Positions 34,246 through 42,799 of a DNA stretch of 64,000 bases are shown here, piece after piece (position 1 is the first letter of the stretch; each line of letters starts with the position of its first letter). Source of the stretch: Ruminococcaceae bacterium R-25 (GTDB taxonomy: Bacteria; Bacillota; Clostridia; Saccharofermentanales; Saccharofermentanaceae); contig QGFZ01000002.1 of NCBI GenBank assembly GCA_003149065.1, forward strand, positions 784,899 through 848,898. The letters are read 5' to 3'. The position numbers were made by a program, and so were the translations under genes. Below the pieces are notes generated by a model, which was not told where the DNA came from, searched no databases, and was given only the letters and a program-made list of their open reading frames with translations.

Positions 34246-34280
34246 GTGCCCGGGAGTTAAATATAACACCCGGGCTTTTT
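34246..34280 (+). terminator. Attenuator terminator of the metQ operon
   Basis: GCCCGGG, mismatch, GTTA (34248-34259) pairs with TAAC, mismatch, CCCGGGC (34264-34275) around an AATA loop, then TTTTTC. It sits 69 bases before the metQ start. Its left arm plus flanking bases (34246-34256) is an exact 11-base complement of the leader segment at 34152-34162. Confidence 0.85.
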
Positions 34281-34348
34281 CTTGGCCCTGAACAAGAAAG
34301 CAATAATCAAAGCAAAAAATAAATCATATCCAAAAGGAGATAAAAACC

Positions 34349-35233
34349 ATGAAAGCCAACATTCTTAAAAGAGTAATCGCATCTGCACTTTTACTTACAG
34401 TTACAGCATCTTTTGCAGCATGCGGCAAGACAGAGAGCACAACAGCAACTACTGCTGCAGCAGGAAGCAACACACAGTCCGAAGCTCAGGCTGATGTTCA
34501 GGCTAACGTAGTTCTCAAGGTAGGCGCAAACATCACACCTCACTCTGAGATCCTCGAAGTAGCAAAGCCGATCCTCGCAGAGCAGGGAATCACACTTGAG
34601 ATCGTAAAGCTCGAAGATTCCATTACACCTAACACAGGCGTTATCGAAGGAAGCCTTGATGCAAACTATTTCCAGCACGTTCCTTACCTCGAGCAGTTCA
34701 ACAAAGAGAATAATTCATCACTCGTTTCAGTTGGCGCAGTTCACTATGAACCCTTCGGCATCTATGCAGGTAAGACAAAAGATCTTAAGGATCTTCCGGA
34801 CGGCGCAATCGTAGCAGTTCCTAATAACGTAACTAACGAAGCAAGAGCACTTCTGCTCCTCGCACAGGAAGGCATCATCAAGCTTAAGGATGACGCAGGA
34901 ATCAACGCAACAGTAGAAGACATCGTAGAGAACCCTAAGAACATCAAGTTCAAGGAACTTGCACCCGAGCAGCTCGTAGCAGCACTTCCTGATGTAGACG
35001 TAGCAGTCATCAACGGTAACTATGCAATCGAAGGCGGCCTCCATGTAAGCCAGGCACTCGCAGTAGAAGCAAATGACGGACTTGCAGCTCAGACATACGG
35101 AAACATCATCGCAACATCTGCAGAGAAGGCAAATGATCCTGCAATCAAGAAGCTCGTTGAAGTTCTCCAGGGACCTGAAGTATCCAAGTACATCAAGGAA
35201 ACATACGACGGCGCAGTCGTTCCCCTCTTCTGA
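34349..35233 (+). CDS. metQ: Methionine-binding lipoprotein MetQ
   Basis: 294 residues. Lipoprotein signal with lipobox SFAAC (Cys about 25), then an Ala/Thr-rich linker and the NlpA/MetQ domain: VLKVGANITPHSEILEVAKP, DANYFQHVPYLEQFN, AVHYEPFGIYAGKTKDLKDL and AVPNNVTNEARALLLLAQEG. It binds D- or L-methionine for MetNI (30179-31832). It is the first gene of its own operon, behind the second leader peptide and terminator, so the transporter is expressed from two promoters under the same control. The start follows AAAAGGAGATAAAAACC. Confidence 0.93.
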   Translation: MKANILKRVIASALLLTVTASFAACGKTESTTATTAAAGSNTQSEAQADVQANVVLKVGANITPHSEILEVAKPILAEQGITLEIVKLEDSITPNTGVIEGSLDANYFQHVPYLEQFNKENNSSLVSVGAVHYEPFGIYAGKTKDLKDLPDGAIVAVPNNVTNEARALLLLAQEGIIKLKDDAGINATVEDIVENPKNIKFKELAPEQLVAALPDVDVAVINGNYAIEGGLHVSQALAVEANDGLAAQTYGNIIATSAEKANDPAIKKLVEVLQGPEVSKYIKETYDGAVVPLF

Positions 35234-35248
35234 TAAGGAGCAATAACC

Positions 35249-36409
35249 ATGATCGGATTTGAGTACTATAACCCCGCGAAGATCGTCTTCGGTGAAGGGT
35301 CTGAAAAGAGTCTTGCAAAGCTCCTTAAGCAGAACAACGTAAAGTCACTCCTATTAGTAACCAGCGGAGATTTTGTTGAGACACTCGGTATTTACGAAGT
35401 TATCAGGGACGCCGTAAAGGAATTGAACATCAAGTTTTCCGAGAGCAGGGAAGTGGTACCAAATCCGAGCATTGAGCTCGTAAGAAAACTTGTAGAACAA
35501 GGTAAGACCGACGAAGTAGATTTTGTTTTGGCTGTCGGTGGAGGAAGCTCCATCGACACCGCCAAAGCAATCGCTATCGGAATCCCCTATGACGGAGATG
35601 TCTGGGACTTCTTCTCAAAAGGCGCAGTCCCGGAGAAGGTATTGGGAATCGGCGTAATCGCTACAACAGCTTCTTCAGGATCTGAGACATCCAATGCAGC
35701 TATCCTCTCATACGGTGAGTGGAAGAAGGGCTTTGAAGATGACAGGATCATTCCGAAGTTCGCGATAATGAACCCGAGATATACCGTTAATCTTCCCGAA
35801 TACCAGACGTATGTAGGCATCGCAGATGTTCTTTCACATTTGCTCGAAAGATATTTCTCCGATGCGAAGAATTCAGATACAACGGACTATCTGATCGAAG
35901 GCGCGATAAGAGCTCTTCTGGTAAATGCAAAGAGGCTTATCGAAGATCCCAAGGATATCAATGCCAGAGCTGAGATTCAGTGGCTCGCATCAGTGTCACA
36001 CAACAATTTCCTTGATGCAGGAAGAATAGCTGACTGGGGATCACACCGCATCGAACATGAACTGTCCGCACAATACAACATCACACACGGTGAAGGAATG
36101 GCAATTGTTTTCGTCGCATGGACGAAGTACATTGCGCAGATCAAGCCCTGGAGACTGGCATTGCTCGCTTCAAGGGTTTACGGCAAAGATCCGTACGATT
36201 TCGATGAGAAGGAGAGAGCACTTCTTTTGTCAGAAGAACTCGAGAGATTTTTCAAGAACTTAGGACTTAAGACAAGACTTTCCGAACTCGGAATCACAGA
36301 TAAAGACTTTGAGACAATGGCTGCACGTGCAACGGCCGGAGGCAACGTAGGACACTATGTTCCCTTAGATGCACAGAAGATCACAGACATACTTAAACTT
36401 GCACTTTAA
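35249..36409 (+). CDS. Iron-containing alcohol dehydrogenase (group III)
   Basis: 386 residues, full length. It has the nucleotide-binding loop LAVGGGSSIDTAKAI (about 92-106), TTASSGSETSNAA, and the metal-binding His residues of family III dehydrogenases in ADVLSHLLE, SHRIEHELS and HGEGMAIVF. It resembles NADPH-dependent butanol dehydrogenases (BdhA/YugJ). It lies 15 bases after metQ in the Rrf2/attenuator-controlled operon, which is unexpected; removal of an aldehyde or 2-keto product from amino-acid breakdown is one possible explanation. The start follows AAGGAGCAATAACC. Confidence 0.88.
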   Translation: MIGFEYYNPAKIVFGEGSEKSLAKLLKQNNVKSLLLVTSGDFVETLGIYEVIRDAVKELNIKFSESREVVPNPSIELVRKLVEQGKTDEVDFVLAVGGGSSIDTAKAIAIGIPYDGDVWDFFSKGAVPEKVLGIGVIATTASSGSETSNAAILSYGEWKKGFEDDRIIPKFAIMNPRYTVNLPEYQTYVGIADVLSHLLERYFSDAKNSDTTDYLIEGAIRALLVNAKRLIEDPKDINARAEIQWLASVSHNNFLDAGRIADWGSHRIEHELSAQYNITHGEGMAIVFVAWTKYIAQIKPWRLALLASRVYGKDPYDFDEKERALLLSEELERFFKNLGLKTRLSELGITDKDFETMAARATAGGNVGHYVPLDAQKITDILKLAL

Positions 36410-36454
36410 TGGAATCACCATATAAAGAATCACTATCAAAAGGAGAAACATAAA

Positions 36455-37009
36455 ATGGCTAGAATTAAATTGGTTGAACAGAATGAGGCAACAGGCGCAG
36501 AGAAGGAGCGCTATGACGAACTCGCAGGAAGAAACGCAGTAACGAACATGAAGAAGGGTCTTCTCAATGACGCTGCAACATACGACGCATATATGGCTTG
36601 GTACACATCTTGGAACAGACTTGTTGAAGTTATCGGCGAAAAGGACGCTATCCTCTATGCACACAAGATCTCAACAACGAACTCCTGCCAGCTCTGCTCT
36701 CTCTTCTTCATCAGCGACGTTAAGGGCTTGGGCTTAGATCCCGCAAACCTCGTTTACGATGAGAAGGAAACAGTGCTTGCTGAACTCGCTGAACAATATG
36801 TAAAGAATCCTACAGCGGTATCAGACGAACTTTTCGATAAATTAAGAAAATTCTTCAACGATCAGGAACTCGTTGTTATCGTTGGCTTCGCAGGTCAGAT
36901 GATCGCAACCAACAATTTCAACGCAGTATTTAAGATCGACGTAGATAAGCGACTCCTGCCTTTGCTTGGCGAATTCAAGCCTGCTACATGGAGAGCTGAT
37001 ATTAAGTAA
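36455..37009 (+). CDS. Carboxymuconolactone decarboxylase/AhpD-like protein
   Basis: 184 residues, all helical. The CxxC motif is in STTNSCQLCSLFF (about residues 73-76 for the two Cys), the position of the thiol pair in AhpD and related CMD-fold proteins. Such proteins often have peroxidase-linked or disulfide reductase activity, but the fold also covers decarboxylases and unknown enzymes. It is the third gene of the metQ operon, which fits a thiol or redox role under sulfur control. The start follows AAAAGGAGAAACATAAA. Confidence 0.7.
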   Translation: MARIKLVEQNEATGAEKERYDELAGRNAVTNMKKGLLNDAATYDAYMAWYTSWNRLVEVIGEKDAILYAHKISTTNSCQLCSLFFISDVKGLGLDPANLVYDEKETVLAELAEQYVKNPTAVSDELFDKLRKFFNDQELVVIVGFAGQMIATNNFNAVFKIDVDKRLLPLLGEFKPATWRADIK

Positions 37010-37017
37010 CCGATATA

Positions 37018-37127
37018 AGTTCCTGCCAGCTTTTGGTGATTCGAATAGCAGGAACTATACGGACACAGGATATTCCTGTGATACGAAAAGGACGGGCATT
37101 CTCTCATCTGAGGTGCCCGTCCTTCTT
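37018..37127 (+). terminator. Three consecutive hairpins ending in an intrinsic terminator
   Basis: AGTTCCTGC (37018-37026) pairs with GCAGGAACT (37048-37056). CACAGGA-TAT-TCCTGTG (37064-37080) is a perfect small hairpin. AAGGACGGGCA (37088-37098) pairs with TGCCCGTCCTT (37114-37124), followed by CTTT. The last is the terminator for the metQ operon and may serve the convergent gene as well; the first two could protect the mRNA end. Confidence 0.8.
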
Positions 37128-37147
37128 TATGCAATTTATTATTTGAA

Positions 37148-37594
37148 TCAGAATTTATACTGCATGAAGTTTCCGTTCTTAACGAATCCGAAATCCGTAT
37201 AAAGGAGAACGCCCATATCGGATGCTGTGATCTGGACACTTCCGCATCCATAGGCACGGGCTTCTTCAACAACTCTGGAGAGCAGTTCTTTGGCAATGCC
37301 TCTGCGCCTATGATCCGGGTCTGTATACATGCTCGAAAGGATACCTGTCTTGCCGCTCGGACAGCTGAAATAAGGCGGCCTTTCCACAAACGACATTCCG
37401 CTCGTTCCGATGATCTTACCGTCTTCAACTGCAAGCCACGACACGAATGTGCCGTCAGCCATATGCCTGTTGTAGTAATCCTTCAATGCAGGAACAAGAT
37501 CGATGTCTTCCTTAGCGCCTTCTTCGCGCAGTTGGTTGATCCTGAGCCTGATGAATTCGTCTATTCTGTCTTCTGTAAGTTTTACGTATTCCAT
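37148..37594 (-). CDS. GNAT family N-acetyltransferase
   Basis: 148 residues from the ATG at 37592-37594, which follows TTGGGGGAAATAAAA. The frame extends further upstream but without a ribosome site and into the next promoter. It shows the GNAT motifs DGKIIGTSGMSFVERPP, LSSMYTDPDHRRRGIAKELL with the acetyl-CoA loop RRRGIA (about 86-91), and a C-terminal LYTDFGFVKN. The acceptor is unknown. It is convergent with the metQ operon. Confidence 0.85.
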   Translation of the reverse strand: MEYVKLTEDRIDEFIRLRINQLREEGAKEDIDLVPALKDYYNRHMADGTFVSWLAVEDGKIIGTSGMSFVERPPYFSCPSGKTGILSSMYTDPDHRRRGIAKELLSRVVEEARAYGCGSVQITASDMGVLLYTDFGFVKNGNFMQYKF

Positions 37595-37664
37595 TTTTAT
37601 TTCCCCCAATGAAATTTCAATAATTATATCAGTGGCAGGCGGATAGAAAAGGGTAATTATTACA

Positions 37665-37705
37665 TTGACAATTATCACGAATGACACTATTATCGAAAGC
37701 GATAA
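37665..37705 (+). promoter_or_regulatory. Promoter and candidate operator of the HTH gene
   Basis: TTGACA (37665-37670) and TATTAT (37688-37693) are 17 bases apart. The inverted repeat TTATCG-AAAG-CGATAA (37690-37705) overlaps the -10 and could be the site at which the encoded regulator represses itself. Confidence 0.6.
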
Positions 37706-37743
37706 CGGTTACGGATCTTTTAGTTTTTATGAAAGGACTAAAA

Positions 37744-38286
37744 ATGGATTACTCAAAGGTTTTGTCAAACTCGATTCGTTTAAGAATATGGGCATATGTT
37801 TTAAATGCGGAACAAGCCACAACAAAGGATATCGCTGAACATATGCCGGATGTGCCAGTGCCGACGCTTTACAGACACATTAATTTCCTGATAGAGCAGG
37901 AAGCCATTATTGTTAAAGAGGAACGTAAAGTAAGAGGCAGCAGGGAACGTATTCTCACAGGCAATATGGACTTTTTTAAAAAGGCAACTATGTATGAATA
38001 CTTCTCTCCGTATTTAATGAATCTTAATGAACGTTTCTATAAATACGGGAAGTCAGTTAGTTGCATGGACACATTGGAAAAACTGGAAAGTGATCTTTTG
38101 TGTTTTTATACTAAACTGTTAATGCTTACAGACGAAGACATGCAAAAATACTTGGATGAACTTTGGGAACTGAGCGAGAAATACAGGAAGATTTCAGACC
38201 AGAAAAAGAAGAACGCAAAGTTCAGAGAAGTAACCATTATATCCGCACCGACAGAAATGCATCTTCGTGATCAGTTTGATCTTTGA
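37744..38286 (+). CDS. Winged-helix (ArsR-like) transcriptional regulator
   Basis: 180 residues from the ATG at 37744, with AAAGGA 6 bases upstream. The N-terminal 70 residues are a winged helix-turn-helix (LSNSIRLRIWAYVL, ATTKDIAEHMPDVPVPTLYRHINFLIEQEAI and a basic wing KVRGSRERI). The C-terminal part is helical and may bind a ligand or form a dimer; it resembles the YdfM/PF12840-type regulators. Target genes are not evident; the neighbouring MutS-like gene 67 bases downstream is the nearest candidate. Confidence 0.72.
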   Translation: MDYSKVLSNSIRLRIWAYVLNAEQATTKDIAEHMPDVPVPTLYRHINFLIEQEAIIVKEERKVRGSRERILTGNMDFFKKATMYEYFSPYLMNLNERFYKYGKSVSCMDTLEKLESDLLCFYTKLLMLTDEDMQKYLDELWELSEKYRKISDQKKKNAKFREVTIISAPTEMHLRDQFDL

Positions 38287-38353
38287 CACGGATATCTTTT
38301 CGTATCGGTTTTGTTAAAATATTAGCATCCGCAATCTAGCAGGAGGTAACTCT

Positions 38354-40066
38354 ATGATTGGCAATAAGAAATTCAGTCTTCTCTATCCGAGAGGAAAAAC
38401 GATTGAGTTTAAAAAGCTTGAAGATTCAGCTTTTCACGATCTCGGTCTTGATGTCATCAGCAAGGAAGTAACTTCAGAACCCAGGGAACAGATTATTGTT
38501 GCCGAGATCTTATCTCATCTGTCTGATGATCCCGATGTAACAAATTACAGACAGGATGTTTTCGAAGATTTGAAGAATCTTCCTGATATCAGGGCGAAGA
38601 TCTCCGAGTTATTTGAAAAGATCGAATTCAACAAACAGTATGGCGTCATCAGAAAATCCAAGGATGAGGTTGAAGGCCTGTGGTTTTTGATGCACCGCTT
38701 AAACCAGTACCGCGATTACATTACATGCGTTGATGCGCTTAAAGAGTGCCTTGGCGACGACAGGATCAAGTCCCAGGGACTTAAGGACTACAGATCTTAC
38801 ATCGATGAGGTCTATGCAGACGCGCATTTCAACGAGCTCAAAAAGGACTTGGAGAAGCTCACAAAAGAGACCTCTGAGATCCAGAGCGTTACCATCGGAA
38901 TGAACCTGAACAGCAGACTCGAAGCGGTCAGCATGGGTATCGTTTCCGTCAATAACAAGCCGTTCAAAAAGTCCGGTATCGTAAGCAATTTTGCTGACGG
39001 AATCGGTGGCGACAAGATCAAGGAAGGCAACGAGTGGAACGGCGACATGCATTACCGCCTTGTCGAGAAGACTCAAGGACAGAGCTTTTCCGGCTTCATG
39101 GGTGAAGTTGTTAAGGCAACAAATCCTCTTGTGCGTTCTGCTTCCGCGAGCACGACAACTTCAATAGCAAGCGGCGACGCTCTTGCCAACAGTCCTGCTC
39201 AGTTCGACACAGTCCTTAACAGGATGCTCGACGTCATGGCAAAGAACTTAAGAAGAACGCTCGACAAGTATTCTGAGATGGCACTTACAGAAGTAGCCGA
39301 TGTAATTCCTGAATTCGTTTACTACATCAGATTCATTGACTTCCTTTCCAATATCGAAGCAAAGGGTTTTAAGCTCACAAAGGCAAAAGCAGTTCCGAAG
39401 AACGAAGTCTCCATGGAAGCTAAGGGTTTCTATAACTTCAAACTCGCATTGAATCTCCTGAATCCAAAGGATCTCGTCGTCAATGACCTTGACTTCGATT
39501 ACGATCACACGATCTACATCCTCACTGGTGCAAACAGAGGCGGTAAGACAACTGCTACACAGGGTATTGGTCTTTTGTATGCGCTCGCACAGGGCGGCGT
39601 TTATGTTCCTGCTGATTCCTTTGAATTTGCACCTGCCGACTGCATCTATACTCATTTCCCTGCAGACGAAGACCAGACAATGGATCTGGGGCGTCTTGGT
39701 GAAGAGTGCATCCGATTCAAGGAGATCTTTACCGAAGCAACGGATAAGAGCCTCATACTCATGAACGAGACGTTCTCAACAACGTCATTTGAGGAAGGCT
39801 ATTACATCGCATGCGATTCCATCAAGGCTCTCCTTACAAAGGGTGCCAGAACCATCTATAACACACACATGCATAAGCTCGGACTTGATGCTGAGGAGTT
39901 CTCGAAAGACTTCAAGCAGAAGGCAGCATCTCTCATCGTTAAGAGTGACGGCGGCAAGCGTTCTTTCAAGCTCGCGATCGCACCTCCGGAAGGTTCATCT
40001 TACGCTGCAGACATCGCCAAGAAGTACGGCGTAACATACGAAATGCTCACAGGAAATAAGGAGTAA
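38354..40066 (+). CDS. MutS-like ATPase (second paralogue)
   Basis: 570 residues, start ATG after AGGAGGTAACTCT. Helical core and clamp-like regions come first, then the MutS ATPase with Walker A GANRGGKTT (about 391-399), HFPADEDQTMDLGRLGEECIRFKEI and NTHMHKLG. Walker B reads LILMNETFSTTSF, with Asn in the place of the usual Asp, exactly as in the paralogue at 22248. The mismatch-recognition domain is absent. A middle insertion rich in Ser and Ala (about 255-285) is not in the shorter paralogue. The DUF4026-type gene begins 5 bases later, so the two form an operon. Confidence 0.75.
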   Translation: MIGNKKFSLLYPRGKTIEFKKLEDSAFHDLGLDVISKEVTSEPREQIIVAEILSHLSDDPDVTNYRQDVFEDLKNLPDIRAKISELFEKIEFNKQYGVIRKSKDEVEGLWFLMHRLNQYRDYITCVDALKECLGDDRIKSQGLKDYRSYIDEVYADAHFNELKKDLEKLTKETSEIQSVTIGMNLNSRLEAVSMGIVSVNNKPFKKSGIVSNFADGIGGDKIKEGNEWNGDMHYRLVEKTQGQSFSGFMGEVVKATNPLVRSASASTTTSIASGDALANSPAQFDTVLNRMLDVMAKNLRRTLDKYSEMALTEVADVIPEFVYYIRFIDFLSNIEAKGFKLTKAKAVPKNEVSMEAKGFYNFKLALNLLNPKDLVVNDLDFDYDHTIYILTGANRGGKTTATQGIGLLYALAQGGVYVPADSFEFAPADCIYTHFPADEDQTMDLGRLGEECIRFKEIFTEATDKSLILMNETFSTTSFEEGYYIACDSIKALLTKGARTIYNTHMHKLGLDAEEFSKDFKQKAASLIVKSDGGKRSFKLAIAPPEGSSYAADIAKKYGVTYEMLTGNKE

Positions 40067-40071
40067 AGCTC

Positions 40072-41307
40072 ATGAAAGAACCCTCATACATGATAGTAAT
40101 TCCCATGAAGGAATCAGATCTTGCTGATCCCGGGAATTTCATGAATAACCTGACGCAGAACGGAATCGTTAAGGTCAACAACATGCAGTTCGAAGATGAC
40201 CGTGGAATGGTAGTAGATCTTGAGGTCGAAGGCTTCGGCTATCAGGTCATATTAAATCCTGTAGATGTTGAGATTCCCGGTTTTGTCCGTCCTGAGCATG
40301 CTTTTTCTGAAGAAGAGATCAAGATGCTTGATGAAGCACGTGTGGGATTGAGTGTCTGTATGGATTTTGAAGGCGACAGCAACCGTTGCTTCTATGACCA
40401 GCTCCGCATAATAGACATCCTGTTTCCGAAGCTTCTTGCAGTCCTTGATTGTCCTTCTGAAAAGCTCTTGTCAGGCAAGTGGGTTTCTCTGGCTGCCAGA
40501 TCAGCCATCCTTCCTGCGCCGAGATATCTTTTCACTGTTCAGGCAATTTCTGACGGTGGCGAAGAAGTCTGGCTTCATACTCACGGCCTTAAGCGCTGCG
40601 GTCTTTATGAACTTGAGATCCTTTGCTCGAAAAAGGATACTTTCAACGACCACTACAAGATGATCGAAACATTCGCTTTAAGAATGCTCGAGAGTGATGA
40701 GCCTATTGAACCCGGCGACGGCGTTTTTGTCGGACAGGCAGCAGGAAAGGTCCTGACACTGACGGCTGTTGACTGGCGCGAAGCACTTGAATTCTATCCT
40801 GATGCGACGATCGGAACCGAAGAAGACAGAGATGATGATGTACATAACGATGACACATATGTCCTCATGATCTACAGGAACGAGCGTGACGAAGAAGCTA
40901 AGCGTTACACTCCCGTTCAGGATTTCGACCAGTTCCTGGACCAGAATCCTATGTATATGTTCTCCTCATCAGAGACTAAGAGAATGAGCGCTCTGGCGAT
41001 CGAGAGGATCCCTTATATGCTAAAAGCCTTTGAAAATAAGGATAATACGATAATCGTAAAGGTAGGTCTCATCACGGATAAGGAACACTGGGACGGCGAT
41101 ACCCCTCAAAAAGAACATATCTGGTTTGAATTAAAGGATGTTAAGGATGGTTCCATCGTAGCGGAACTTACACAGGAACCGTATTATGTTTCCGGCATCA
41201 AGGCAGGAGATACCGGCACATATCCGTTCTCGGATATCACCGACTGGCTGATCTTTACAAAGGAAAACCGCATCACGCCTGATGACGCTTATCTTTTGGA
41301 GATGTAA
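40072..41307 (+). CDS. DUF4026/DUF2314-type protein
   Basis: 411 residues with no signal or membrane segment. The N-terminal three quarters match the pattern of DUF4026 proteins, and the last 70 residues (EHIWFELKDVKDGSIVAELTQEPYYVSGIKAGD and the following GTYPFSDITDW) are a DUF2314 domain. Function unknown. It starts 5 bases after the MutS-like gene and is very acidic in the middle. Co-transcription with the MutS-like ATPase is the only functional hint. Confidence 0.65.
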   Translation: MKEPSYMIVIPMKESDLADPGNFMNNLTQNGIVKVNNMQFEDDRGMVVDLEVEGFGYQVILNPVDVEIPGFVRPEHAFSEEEIKMLDEARVGLSVCMDFEGDSNRCFYDQLRIIDILFPKLLAVLDCPSEKLLSGKWVSLAARSAILPAPRYLFTVQAISDGGEEVWLHTHGLKRCGLYELEILCSKKDTFNDHYKMIETFALRMLESDEPIEPGDGVFVGQAAGKVLTLTAVDWREALEFYPDATIGTEEDRDDDVHNDDTYVLMIYRNERDEEAKRYTPVQDFDQFLDQNPMYMFSSSETKRMSALAIERIPYMLKAFENKDNTIIVKVGLITDKEHWDGDTPQKEHIWFELKDVKDGSIVAELTQEPYYVSGIKAGDTGTYPFSDITDWLIFTKENRITPDDAYLLEM

Positions 41308-41407
41308 GCGGTTTCCCGACACCAAAAAGAACCTTAAAAACAGTCCCATTATTGTCATAGCCTATGGAGTATTATTAGGCTGATAAGACTTTAATGGGGT
41401 GTTTTTT

Positions 41408-41890
41408 ATGTTTGGATTTGAAGATATTTCAAAAGGAATCGGCGGCGATCTGCCTGTCCTGATCCTGGCGGTGCTTCTTGCCGTTACGCTTCTTATTCTG
41501 ATAATCGTGACTGCCCGCTATAAGATGCAGCAGTATTACATGTACCGCCGCGATCTGATGGAACATGAAGTTGCCGGCAGGAGAAGGATAAGGGTAGCCG
41601 ATAAGCGCGCGGTATTTGAGCGTGATAACTATACCTGCCAGATATGCGGGATCTCAAAAGGACTTTTGGACAGTTACTGTGAAGGCTTAGGGGATTATCT
41701 TCTCCTGGAGGCAGACCATATAAGGTCCGTATCACAGGGCGGAACAGGCAGGGATATCGATAATCTTCAGTGCCTGTGCTGGCGGTGCAACCGCAAGAAA
41801 GGCGGATATAAGACCAATGCACAGGTGAGGGCGATGATCGACTATGGAGTGGAATTCACGGACATGGACCAGCCGTACATAGATTACTGA
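41408..41890 (+). CDS. Membrane-anchored HNH nuclease
   Basis: 160 residues from the ATG at 41408 (GTG at 41399 is in frame). A single membrane segment (about 18-40) is followed by a basic linker and an HNH domain: RDNYTCQICG (zinc Cys pair), LEADHIRSVSQGGTGRDIDNLQCLCWRCNRKKGG with DHI as the first catalytic His, N and the final HxxC-type Cys. Anchoring an HNH nuclease to the membrane with the domain inside is unusual. It could act on incoming DNA or be a structural remnant. No toxin or phage context is seen. Confidence 0.8.
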   Translation: MFGFEDISKGIGGDLPVLILAVLLAVTLLILIIVTARYKMQQYYMYRRDLMEHEVAGRRRIRVADKRAVFERDNYTCQICGISKGLLDSYCEGLGDYLLLEADHIRSVSQGGTGRDIDNLQCLCWRCNRKKGGYKTNAQVRAMIDYGVEFTDMDQPYIDY

Positions 41891-41935
41891 ATGGTATAAT
41901 CCTTATAAGACTATATGTGATCTTGGGAGGTGTGC

Positions 41936-42154
41936 ATGAGAAAGGTGTTGCTGATCGCAGGAATAATCGTTTTCGTAGCCTGTGCAATAGCGTTTCTGGC
42001 GGCCATATTCTTTAATTACGCATACATGCACGTGCTTGACGGCTCCACAGAGCTATACGCGAGACTCCATAGCAGGGCGGTAATATCCCTTGTTGCAGGC
42101 ATAGTACTGGCTGTGATCGGAATAGTCTGCTTTATTGTCCGTTCGAAAATATAA
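41936..42154 (+). CDS. Small two-TM membrane protein
   Basis: 72 residues from the ATG at 41936, following TTGGGAGGTGTGC. Two hydrophobic segments (about 3-27 and 47-68) separated by a short charged loop. No family recognised. A TATAAT (41894-41899) upstream may be its own promoter -10. Confidence 0.55.
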   Translation: MRKVLLIAGIIVFVACAIAFLAAIFFNYAYMHVLDGSTELYARLHSRAVISLVAGIVLAVIGIVCFIVRSKI

Positions 42155-42163
42155 GAATGACCT

Positions 42164-42628
42164 TTAGACAAGTCCTGCTTTGCGCTTTTCGCATTCAGGG
42201 CAGTTGGTCATAGGAGTGAACGAGAACATCGATTCCTTCTTATAACCGCATTTGGAGCAGATAAAAACATATTTTGAGAAGACACTGCCCATGGAGGTAC
42301 TTACTACCCATGTGCCTTCGGAATTATCATCATCAACTGACTGATGTGTAAAGAACGAAGGAGACTCTTTCTGCGGAGCAGGCGAGGGCTGTGCAGGAGC
42401 TTCTTCCTTTTCTGCCTTTTCTTCCGGCAAAATGACCGTAGGAGCGGGTCTGACCTCAGGAGCAGCCTTGATCTCTATGCTCTCTTCATCAAACCATGTG
42501 CTGGGCTTGGGCTCGCCGAATGTGCACTTTGTGATAAAGAACGGACAATTGCTGCAATCGTCCCTGTTTACGCACATCCTGTAAACGCCTCTTAATAACT
42601 GGTCTACCTGTTGCTCTTTAGTGTTCAT
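42164..42628 (-). CDS. Zinc-ribbon-like cytosolic protein
   Basis: 154 residues. It has an N-terminal Cys cluster CVNRDDCSNCPFFITKC (about residues 19-35), a long Pro/Glu/Ala-rich linker (about 55-95), and a C-terminal CSKCGYKKESMFSFTPMTNCPEC zinc ribbon. Two metal-binding regions joined by a flexible linker are evident; function unknown. The ATG at 42626-42628 lacks a strong ribosome site. It is divergent from the polyamine operon. Confidence 0.55.
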   Translation of the reverse strand: MNTKEQQVDQLLRGVYRMCVNRDDCSNCPFFITKCTFGEPKPSTWFDEESIEIKAAPEVRPAPTVILPEEKAEKEEAPAQPSPAPQKESPSFFTHQSVDDDNSEGTWVVSTSMGSVFSKYVFICSKCGYKKESMFSFTPMTNCPECEKRKAGLV

Positions 42629-42764
42629 ACTAATGCTTTGCTCCTTATAGAAAGGTCAATCAGTTTAGATTGTAAAATCACCCAGATGTAGATATTATAG
42701 CACGTTTGGAGATATAGACCATTCCAAGCGGCCTGCAAGCATATAAATAATTAACTATCTTTTA

Positions 42765-42793
42765 TTGACGAGTGATACTTCATTAAGTATAAT
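42765..42793 (+). promoter_or_regulatory. Promoter of the polyamine operon
   Basis: TTGACG (42765-42770) and TATAAT (42788-42793) are 17 bases apart. It is followed by about 370 bases of untranslated leader before the arginine decarboxylase gene. Confidence 0.78.
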
Positions 42794-42799
42794 ACCGTC

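Noticed and set aside
34391..34678. A Cys-rich minus-strand frame within metQ
   Set aside because: It is the shadow of the many Ala (GCA) codons in metQ read on the other strand; no ribosome site.
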